From IMG/VR virus record IMGVR_UViG_3300032676_001258, positions 1 to 36,436 of that record: a stretch of 36,436 nt of DNA. One strand, given 5' to 3'. Position numbers and translations under genes: made by a program. Shown piece by piece: positions 26,693-32,900 of this stretch; position 1 is the stretch's first letter, and every line of letters starts with the position of its first letter. The notes beneath the pieces are model-generated. The model searched no databases. It saw nothing but the letters and a program-made list of their open reading frames with translations, and was not told the origin of the DNA. Source of the stretch: a virus.

Positions 26693-29125
26693 ATGGCTAA
26701 TAATGTAATGCAAATTCTAAGAAGCCCAACAACAGCAACACCAGCTTCGTTGTTGCCGGGGCAATTAGCTTATTCTAATGCGGTAGGTGGTACTGGTGTA
26801 CTTTATATTGGTTCTACCGATGGTGCAACAGTTGTTCCAATTGGTGGTGTTAGAAATCCAGGAACTCTTACTGCCAACCAATCGCTCGTAGCTAACTCTA
26901 CTTCTGGCATCAATTCGATTCAGACTGGAAATCTTGTTCTTGTTGGTACTTCTGGTACCATCAATGCGAATGGATCAACAGGTACTGCTGGTTACGTTCT
27001 ATTTTCAGGTGGTACCACCAACGCTTACTGGGCTTCTACTGGATCACTAACTACAAACGTCGCCGCTCAGTATGCATGGACTAATACTCAGTCATTTTCG
27101 AACACAATAACATTTAATGGTCAGGTAAATTTTGCCAACGCTATAAGCGCAAATGGCGCCGTTGGAACTTCGGGTTACGTTCTTGTTTCCGGCGGTACGG
27201 GATCTAACGCCTATTGGGCTGCTCCCGGTTCAATGTCTATTAATACTGCATCCCAATTTACTTGGTCAAATACTCAAACATTCCAAAACACAATTACTTT
27301 CAGTACACAGATACTGGCTAACGCGATTAATGCGACTTCTTATACCGCTGGCGTTTTTGGTTCTGCAACTAGCGGATTTTTAGCTAATTCTACAGAAATT
27401 GCTGTTGGTAACTCGACAGTAAACGGTACAATAACATCTAATTCAACAGTAACATATTTTACCGGCACAGCTTATACAGCAAATAACGCAACGAATCTTG
27501 GTGGTACCGCTGCGGCTTCTTATCAGTTAAATAGCACTTTAGGCGCAAATATTGCTTCTTACCTACCGACTTATGCAGGTACAGTTAATGCTGCAGTTAT
27601 AACTGATGGTAGTTACGGAACCGCATCAAATGGATTCGTAATCAACTCAACCGCAATGGCTTGGGGTAACTCATCAGCCAACGTATACATCGGATGGGAT
27701 TCGACAGGACAAGATCTATTATCGATCGGCGGAAACATTAATAACTACGTAGAAGCGGCTATCTGGAATAGTAACGCCGGAACTTCTGCTTCTGCTGACT
27801 TCTCTATTAATGATAATCTTGGGCTTTACTCAAACAACTTCATTGATATTGGTATTAATGGTTCTAATTGGTCAAATTCTCAGTGGACAATCAACGGTCC
27901 ATCTGACGCTTACATTTATACAGGTAATACAAATCTAGCGGTTGGTACGGGCGGTAACCAAGGTAATATAGTATTCTTCACGGCTGGAACTCTCGCTGGA
28001 AATGAAAGAATGCGTATTACAACTTCTGGTAATGTTGGTATTGGTAACACCAATCCAACTGATAAGTTATCGGTTAACGGCTCAACGACTCTTGGTGGAA
28101 CTGTAGTTACAGGAAATACAACCGTAACCGGTTTTGTAAACGCAACTTCTTCAGTAAACGCCTCTTCTCTTACAGTTGGTACTGGGTTTATTGCCAACAC
28201 TACTGGCGTGTATGCTGGTGTTGTAAATGGTTCAACAATTTCCGTTGGTACTGCCTTTACTGCTAACTCGACTCTCGTAAATGCGGCTGCAATAAACGTA
28301 GTAAATCAGGTTAACACTGCTACTCTGTTTGCAACTACTTCTGCGAACATAGCTTCTGCAGTTCTTGCAAACTCAAGCGGTCTTTATACCACTGGTACTG
28401 TTAACGCCGTGTCACACACAGTAGGAACTAACTTCGTAGCGAACTCTTCTGCCATAACTTTGACCGGCACTTATGCTATCAATGGTTCAACTACAGATCT
28501 TTCGGTAAGAAATGCTACCTTCTCTGGAAACGTTGTTGTATCAGGTAGCGTTGTAACGGTAAACAGCGCCACACTTCAGGTTAACGATAACGTTATAGAA
28601 GTTGGTTTTAATAATGGTTCCCTATCAACAGATGCAATAGACGCAGGTATTTACACTCCGTCGAATACTTCCGGAACTCTACAGTATTCTGGTATCGCTC
28701 GTATCGCTGCATCTTCTACCAATGGTAATCCATGGTATAAGATTTTTAACACTACTGCAAATCCAAATAGCGGTCTAACTATCACTAGTTCGACGACTGG
28801 TATACTTCAAGCTTATCTGTATCCATACGGAACTGGCGGTGCTTTTGTTGCTAACTCTACAGCTGTTAATATTACCGCAAATGGTACAGTTTCTTCGGCT
28901 ATAGTTGCTAACAGCTTGACTTTGAGCACTGCATTGGCAGCTACGTACGGTGGTACTGGATTACTTGGTTCTTCTTATGCTGCTGGTGATTTGCTTTACG
29001 CAGCTATTTCATCTCCTTCAGCTTTAAGTAGATTATCAGTACCCGGTTCAGCGGCCAATGGTCAAGTGTTACAGATTACTAACAACTTACCAGCTTACGG
29101 AACTCTTGACGGCGGAATTTTCTAA
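26693..29125 (+). CDS. long tail fibre protein with N-terminal attachment domain
   Basis: The N-terminus ANNVMQILRSPTTATPASLL with LPGQLAYSN and GVLYIGSTDG near residues 30-45 matches the virion-anchor opening of many T4-like marine fibres (a variant occurs again in the gene at 29399). The shaft contains linker motifs GTAGYVLFSGGTTNAYWAS and GTSGYVLVSGGTGSNAYWAA. Further on is a DSTGQDLLSIGGNINN region near residues 340-400, then GNVGIGNTNPTDKLSVNGST near 446, a motif that often precedes fibre tips. The C-terminal part has LQVNDNVIEVGFNNG and STDAIDAGIYTPSNT, likely a globular region, and ends TLDGGIF. Total length is 810 residues. No S74 chaperone or C1q domain is present, so the tip type is unknown. 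Confidence 0.72.
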   Translation: MANNVMQILRSPTTATPASLLPGQLAYSNAVGGTGVLYIGSTDGATVVPIGGVRNPGTLTANQSLVANSTSGINSIQTGNLVLVGTSGTINANGSTGTAGYVLFSGGTTNAYWASTGSLTTNVAAQYAWTNTQSFSNTITFNGQVNFANAISANGAVGTSGYVLVSGGTGSNAYWAAPGSMSINTASQFTWSNTQTFQNTITFSTQILANAINATSYTAGVFGSATSGFLANSTEIAVGNSTVNGTITSNSTVTYFTGTAYTANNATNLGGTAAASYQLNSTLGANIASYLPTYAGTVNAAVITDGSYGTASNGFVINSTAMAWGNSSANVYIGWDSTGQDLLSIGGNINNYVEAAIWNSNAGTSASADFSINDNLGLYSNNFIDIGINGSNWSNSQWTINGPSDAYIYTGNTNLAVGTGGNQGNIVFFTAGTLAGNERMRITTSGNVGIGNTNPTDKLSVNGSTTLGGTVVTGNTTVTGFVNATSSVNASSLTVGTGFIANTTGVYAGVVNGSTISVGTAFTANSTLVNAAAINVVNQVNTATLFATTSANIASAVLANSSGLYTTGTVNAVSHTVGTNFVANSSAITLTGTYAINGSTTDLSVRNATFSGNVVVSGSVVTVNSATLQVNDNVIEVGFNNGSLSTDAIDAGIYTPSNTSGTLQYSGIARIAASSTNGNPWYKIFNTTANPNSGLTITSSTTGILQAYLYPYGTGGAFVANSTAVNITANGTVSSAIVANSLTLSTALAATYGGTGLLGSSYAAGDLLYAAISSPSALSRLSVPGSAANGQVLQITNNLPAYGTLDGGIF

Positions 29126-29155
29126 TATCATCATAACCACAAAGTGATTATACCT

Positions 29156-29362
29156 ATGGAACAAGAATTAGTCAATACATATATTGAAAAAATGTCAAAT
29201 AGATTGGGGGATTTTTTAAAATCAGAAATCCTCCTTCAGACTCAATTAGAATTAGCACAAAGAGTCGTTAAGTCTTTAACTGACGAAAACAATGAATTAA
29301 AAGCACAGTTAGAAAAACTAAATAAGAAAAAGAAACCGGAAGTAGATACTTCTTCGTTTTAA
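29156..29362 (+). CDS. small coiled-coil protein between fibre genes
   Basis: These 68 residues are almost wholly helical and charged (EQELVNTYIEKMSNRLGDFL, LAQRVVKSLTDENNELKAQL, EKLNKKKKPEVDTSSF), with leucines in heptad spacing from about residue 25 on, so a coiled coil is likely. The reading frame is open from a GTG at 29144, but ATG 29156 gives the cleaner start; neither has a strong ribosome binding site. Similar short coiled-coil genes accompany fibre genes in related phages. Function unknown; a fibre assembly or scaffolding partner is possible. Confidence 0.6.
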   Translation: MEQELVNTYIEKMSNRLGDFLKSEILLQTQLELAQRVVKSLTDENNELKAQLEKLNKKKKPEVDTSSF

Positions 29363-29365
29363 TCC

Positions 29366-29379
29366 TCGGTATATACCGA
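29366..29379. promoter_or_regulatory. 14-bp perfect palindrome before a TTG-start fibre gene
   Basis: TCGGTATATACCGA is a perfect inverted repeat 19 bases before the TTG start at 29399 and 3 bases after the previous stop. It could be a protein-binding dyad or a weak RNA hairpin; it is not a good terminator. TCCT at 29363-29366 could also pair with AGGA at 29386-29389. Confidence 0.35.
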
Positions 29380-29385
29380 TTGAAT

Positions 29386-29390
29386 AGGAG
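29386..29390 (+). promoter_or_regulatory. strong ribosome binding site that fixes a TTG start
   Basis: AGGAG is followed after 8 bases by TTG at 29399 and the typical fibre opening ANNIFQVKR, which parallels ANNVMQILR at 26693. This supports TTG as the start codon. Confidence 0.65.
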
Positions 29391-29398
29391 CGCCAAGA

Positions 29399-30766
29399 TT
29401 GGCCAATAATATTTTTCAGGTAAAGCGCACCAGCACTTCTGGAAGAACGCCTAACACTACCAGTTCGTCTAATAGTCAATACATCAACGCCGGTGAATTT
29501 GCTCTGAATATGACCGATCAGATTCTTTATACATCTGACGGAACGAATCTTATTACAGTTGGCGCTAATACAGTTAATCATAACGTGACTGGCAATTTAA
29601 CTGTAAAAGCGATTGTAGCAAATAATTCGCTAGGTACAGCTAACCAAGTATTAACATCAAACGGATCTACAGTTTATTGGTCAACAGTTTCTGGTGGCGG
29701 AGGTGGTAGCGCATTACCTGCTCGTCAAATCTATACAGCCAATGGTTCGGTAAACACATTCACTGTAACTGGTGGTTACTACGCCAATAATCTTGACGTA
29801 TATCTCAATGGCGTTAAGCTTGTTAATGGTACAGATGTTAATACAGCAAGTGGTTCTACTTTTACAATCCTTGGATCTAATCCTCCCAATAATGCTGTTA
29901 TCGAAGTTGTTGGTACATCAGCATTAACAACTACTGGCGTAAGTACAGTCGTAAATCAACAAATTACTGCTAATGGTTCGGCAAACTCTTTTGCTATCAC
30001 TGGTGGTTATATTCCAAATGGTATTCAGGTTTATCTTAATGGCGTTAAACAAATACCTGGAACAAACGTGTTTATAACTTCTGGAGCTAACGTTGGATTC
30101 GCTGTTACACCTTCTAACAACTATATTATCGATGTTTATGGTTATCAAACGGCTGTTTCTTATGTTTCTAATACTGTCGTTGTCGGCAATACAACTATTG
30201 GTTTAAATAGTATTACCACAAATGCAATTAGCGCCAATGGTTCCGTTGGTTCTAATGGACAGGTATTAACATCTAATGGTTCTGCAGTTTATTGGGGCGC
30301 TGGTAATGGACCTGCATTTAGTTGTTATCCAAATGCACAACAAACCATATCAAATTCAACATTTACACTTGTCGCAAACCAAGTAAAAGAATACGACACA
30401 AACACTTGTTATAATAATACAGGTTCAACAGTAACACTTAATGGCTTATCTGTTCCAGCCTATGCTTTTTGCCCTAATGTCGCTGGATATTATATGTTTA
30501 CTGGCGCAATTCAATATGGAGCTAGTATTACAGATATTCTTGTGCAGCTTTCGAAAAATGGCGGAGCATATCAAAAAAGAGGTTCATTGATTACTGGAAC
30601 ATCGGCTGGCACAAGCGTAGCTGCTATGTTTTATTTAAATGGAACTGGTGATTATGTTCAACTTTATACATATCAAGGAAGTGGATCTTCTCAAAATACT
30701 GATGGGATATCTGGCGATTGGCCAATCGTGCAGTATTTTCAAGGTTGCATGATGAGAGGTGCTTAA
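29399..30766 (+). CDS. tail fibre protein with C1q/TNF-like tip, TTG start
   Basis: The 455-residue protein opens with an attachment domain (ANNIFQVKRTS, INAGEFALNMTDQILYTSDG). It then carries the linker GTANQVLTSNGSTVYWSTVS near 81-100 and a poly-Gly hinge. Next are two copies of a beta domain (near 115-175 and 180-240) marked by ANGSVNTFTVTGGYYANNLD / ANGSANSFAITGGYIPNGIQ and VYLNGVK. Residues 304-455 resemble a C1q/TNF-like jelly roll: PAFSCYPNAQQTISNSTFTL, KEYDTNTCYN, VAGYYMFTGAIQYG, FYLNGTGDYVQLYTYQG and the final YFQGCMMRGA. Such tips trimerise and bind surface receptors. An XkdW-like gene follows by one base, and a similar pair lies at 31203-32859. Confidence 0.75.
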   Translation: MANNIFQVKRTSTSGRTPNTTSSSNSQYINAGEFALNMTDQILYTSDGTNLITVGANTVNHNVTGNLTVKAIVANNSLGTANQVLTSNGSTVYWSTVSGGGGGSALPARQIYTANGSVNTFTVTGGYYANNLDVYLNGVKLVNGTDVNTASGSTFTILGSNPPNNAVIEVVGTSALTTTGVSTVVNQQITANGSANSFAITGGYIPNGIQVYLNGVKQIPGTNVFITSGANVGFAVTPSNNYIIDVYGYQTAVSYVSNTVVVGNTTIGLNSITTNAISANGSVGSNGQVLTSNGSAVYWGAGNGPAFSCYPNAQQTISNSTFTLVANQVKEYDTNTCYNNTGSTVTLNGLSVPAYAFCPNVAGYYMFTGAIQYGASITDILVQLSKNGGAYQKRGSLITGTSAGTSVAAMFYLNGTGDYVQLYTYQGSGSSQNTDGISGDWPIVQYFQGCMMRGA

Positions 30767-30767
30767 T

Positions 30768-30941
30768 ATGTCTCTTTATGAAAAAATAATCAAACTTTAT
30801 CCAACATTAACAATGGCAGATTTTGCTTTTGGTACGGGAACCATTGTTTTACAAAACGATGGTGAGGGTGATTATATAAAATCTTGGAATCATCCTACTC
30901 TTGCTCAACCCACGGAACAACAACTTGCATCAGTACAATAA
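30768..30941 (+). CDS. XkdW-like small protein, putative fibre assembly partner
   Basis: The 57 residues (SLYEKIIKLYPTLTMADFAF, IVLQNDGEGDYIKSWNHPTL, AQPTEQQLASVQ) resemble the XkdW family of short phage proteins that lie next to tail fibres, with 'LY..I...YP', 'L.NDG.GDYI..W' and 'P...P(T)..QL'. The ATG 30768 follows the fibre stop by one base; an earlier in-frame ATG at 30759 overlaps the fibre gene and is unlikely. A paralogue lies at 32677. It may act as a chaperone or adaptor for the upstream C1q-tipped fibre, but this is inferred from linkage only. Confidence 0.7.
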   Translation: MSLYEKIIKLYPTLTMADFAFGTGTIVLQNDGEGDYIKSWNHPTLAQPTEQQLASVQ

Positions 30942-30952
30942 AGGCATAACAA

Positions 30953-31174
30953 ATGACAATAACTAATGATCTTGCTGTTCTTGCTGGTGGTGCTGGTAGT
31001 GGTGTAACATACCGTAATCGTCTCATCGATGGCGGATTTCAAGTTTGGCAACGCGGTACTTCTTTTGCAATGGCAAATGTTGCCAGTGCAGACATTTATA
31101 CAGCCGATCGTTGGATAGGCGAAGCGAGCGGAGGCGGCGGTAACCAAACTGGCAGCACTGTAACATTTGCGTAG
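30953..31174 (+). pseudogene. truncated fibre/adhesin fragment
   Basis: The 73-residue frame has a good ribosome binding site (AAAGG) and ATG. It carries YRNRLIDGGFQVWQRGTSFA and then YTADRWIGEA, the start of a domain found in many phage tail fibres ('N.LINGGFDIWQRGTS....YTADRW'). In intact proteins that domain continues for well over 100 residues; here it ends at TAG after a Gly-rich stretch, and nothing resembling the rest follows in any frame before the next promoter. It therefore looks like a decayed or deleted fibre gene left between two fibre units. A functional short product cannot be excluded. Confidence 0.6.
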
Positions 31175-31177
31175 CAT

Positions 31178-31185
31178 CATAAATA
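31178..31185 (+). promoter_or_regulatory. late-promoter-like box before second C1q fibre
   Basis: CATAAATA in the 28-base gap after the truncated fibre, 17 bases before the ATG at 31203. Ribosome binding site AAAGG follows at 31191-31197. Matches the same NATAAATA pattern as the other boxes here. Confidence 0.5.
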
Positions 31186-31202
31186 ATAATAAAAGGTAGA
31201 AA

Positions 31203-32675
31203 ATGACACAGGCATATCAATTAGGCGATCTTGGACAACTACTGACAGTTGATGCTGTCGGTAACAATATCACATTGGCTGCCAATAGTGTTGTTGTTGG
31301 TAATGCTTCTGTTAATGCTACTATTAACTCGACTGCTTTTACAGGTACAGCTAACAATACATCTTTCGTAGGAACTGTATCTGCAGCTAACGTAGTTTCG
31401 AATGCGCAGTTGACTGCCAACTTAGCAAACTACCAAACCACAGCAGGATTATCTGCTAACGTTGCGACATTATCTTCAAATAATGCATCATATCTTGGTG
31501 GAGTAGCAGCCGCATCATATGTTAATACTTCTGGTGCTTACACAAGAACTGGTGTCACAACATTCAGCGCAAATCTTATAATTTCAACAACTGCTGGTAT
31601 TTCTGCTAACGGATCTTTTGGCACAGCCAACCAAGTTCTTACTTCTAATGGTAGCACTGTTTATTGGTCGACAGTTTCTGGTGGTGGCGGTGGTTCAGTA
31701 AACGTTGCTGCTCAGTACACATGGACAAACACACAAACATTTACGAATACAATTACATTTAGTAGCACTATTAACGGTACGGCTAATAATACTTCTTATG
31801 TTGGCTCTGTCACCGCTGCTAATGTTGTTTCCAACGCACAATTACAATCTAATTTAAGCAATTATCAAACTACCGCTGGGTTATCAGCCAACGTAGCAAC
31901 ATTAGCTGCAAATTCATCTACTTATGCAAATCAGTCAATAACAAATACATTTACTGTTGGTACTGCTGCATATCACGTATCTAATGGTAATATGGGTATT
32001 GGTACATCAACGCCAGCGTATAAATTAGACGTTAACGGGTCAGGTAGAATCCAAGGATTGTTTTTTAGCGCGAGTGGCGATCAATATCTATATGATTCTG
32101 GTGGCGGTTCAGCAACTATACGTGCTGGTACAGGTGGAACAGATGTTTATTATGCATTTTATGCAAATGGACAATTTGCTGCTTTGGGCGGCGGTGGTTA
32201 TTTTAATGGCAACTTAAATGTATCAGGTAATATATCTATAGCTGGAAACCAAGCAGTTAATGGACCTTCTTTTTCTGCTTATCAATCTTCATCACAATCT
32301 ATTTCAAGTGGCGTATCAACAAAAGTTCAACTACAATCAAAAGAATGGGATACCAATTCTTGTTTTGATGCAACTACGAATTATAGATTTACCCCAACCG
32401 TTGCTGGTTATTATCAAATTAGTGCGGGTATTAATTTCACGACGTTAGCAACTTCAATCACTTTTGCTTCTATATTTAAAAATGGTGTGGAATATAAAAG
32501 ACTTACTCAAACATATTCATCTGTTTATGGTATAGAAGGTTCAGCGATTGTCTATCTAAATGGTACTACAGATTATGTTGAGCTTTATTGTTTTCAATAT
32601 AATGGTTCATCAATCAGTTTGTCTACCGGTGTCAATTTAACATATTTCCAAGGCGCGATGGTCAGGGGGGCATAA
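31203..32675 (+). CDS. tail fibre protein with C1q/TNF-like tip
   Basis: This 490-residue protein opens AYQLGDLGQLLTVDAVGNNI, a fibre N-terminus that differs from the ANNIFQV type. The shaft holds ANVVSNAQLTANLANYQTTA and SYLGGVAAASY modules, which are shared with the gene at 32901. It also has GTANQVLTSNGSTVYWSTVS near residue 140 and GNMGIGTSTPAYKLDVNGSG near 262. The last motif usually leads into an S74-chaperone fibre tip, but here residues 354-490 form a C1q/TNF-like domain (PSFSAYQSSSQSISSG, KEWDTNSCFD, VAGYYQISAGINF, VYLNGTTDYVELYCFQYNGS, YFQGAMVRGA). That is a mosaic of two fibre types. An XkdW-like gene follows by one base. Confidence 0.75.
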   Translation: MTQAYQLGDLGQLLTVDAVGNNITLAANSVVVGNASVNATINSTAFTGTANNTSFVGTVSAANVVSNAQLTANLANYQTTAGLSANVATLSSNNASYLGGVAAASYVNTSGAYTRTGVTTFSANLIISTTAGISANGSFGTANQVLTSNGSTVYWSTVSGGGGGSVNVAAQYTWTNTQTFTNTITFSSTINGTANNTSYVGSVTAANVVSNAQLQSNLSNYQTTAGLSANVATLAANSSTYANQSITNTFTVGTAAYHVSNGNMGIGTSTPAYKLDVNGSGRIQGLFFSASGDQYLYDSGGGSATIRAGTGGTDVYYAFYANGQFAALGGGGYFNGNLNVSGNISIAGNQAVNGPSFSAYQSSSQSISSGVSTKVQLQSKEWDTNSCFDATTNYRFTPTVAGYYQISAGINFTTLATSITFASIFKNGVEYKRLTQTYSSVYGIEGSAIVYLNGTTDYVELYCFQYNGSSISLSTGVNLTYFQGAMVRGA

Positions 32676-32676
32676 A

Positions 32677-32859
32677 ATGACTTTGTATGATAAGATAATG
32701 AAAATTTATCCACAACTAACTTCCGGAGATTTTTATCCGAATACGGGAACAATATCTTTGCGAAATGATGCAGATGAAAGAGGCGATTATATCGAAAAAT
32801 GGGAGAATCAAACGTATCCTAAACCAACCGACGAACAACTTGCCGCTATAACAGAATAA
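32677..32859 (+). CDS. XkdW-like small protein, paralogue
   Basis: The 60 residues (TLYDKIMKIYPQLTSGDFYP, ISLRNDADERGDYIEKWENQ, TYPKPTDEQLAAITE) are clearly related to the gene at 30768, with the same 'LY.KI...YP.L', 'L.ND...GDYI..W' and 'PT..QLA' marks. It follows the second C1q-tipped fibre by one base. The repeated pairing of a fibre with its own small gene implies specific function, perhaps in fibre folding or attachment; this is inference. A TATAAATA box follows directly. Confidence 0.72.
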   Translation: MTLYDKIMKIYPQLTSGDFYPNTGTISLRNDADERGDYIEKWENQTYPKPTDEQLAAITE

Positions 32860-32861
32860 TA

Positions 32862-32869
32862 TATAAATA
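32862..32869 (+). promoter_or_regulatory. late promoter, exact TATAAATA
   Basis: An exact consensus box just after the XkdW-like gene, 31 bases before the ATG at 32901. A strong purine-rich ribosome binding site (AAGAGGAAAGGG) lies at 32884-32895. Together they open the last fibre unit of the window. Confidence 0.65.
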
Positions 32870-32900
32870 AGAATAAACGTCATAAGAGGAAAGGGAATCT

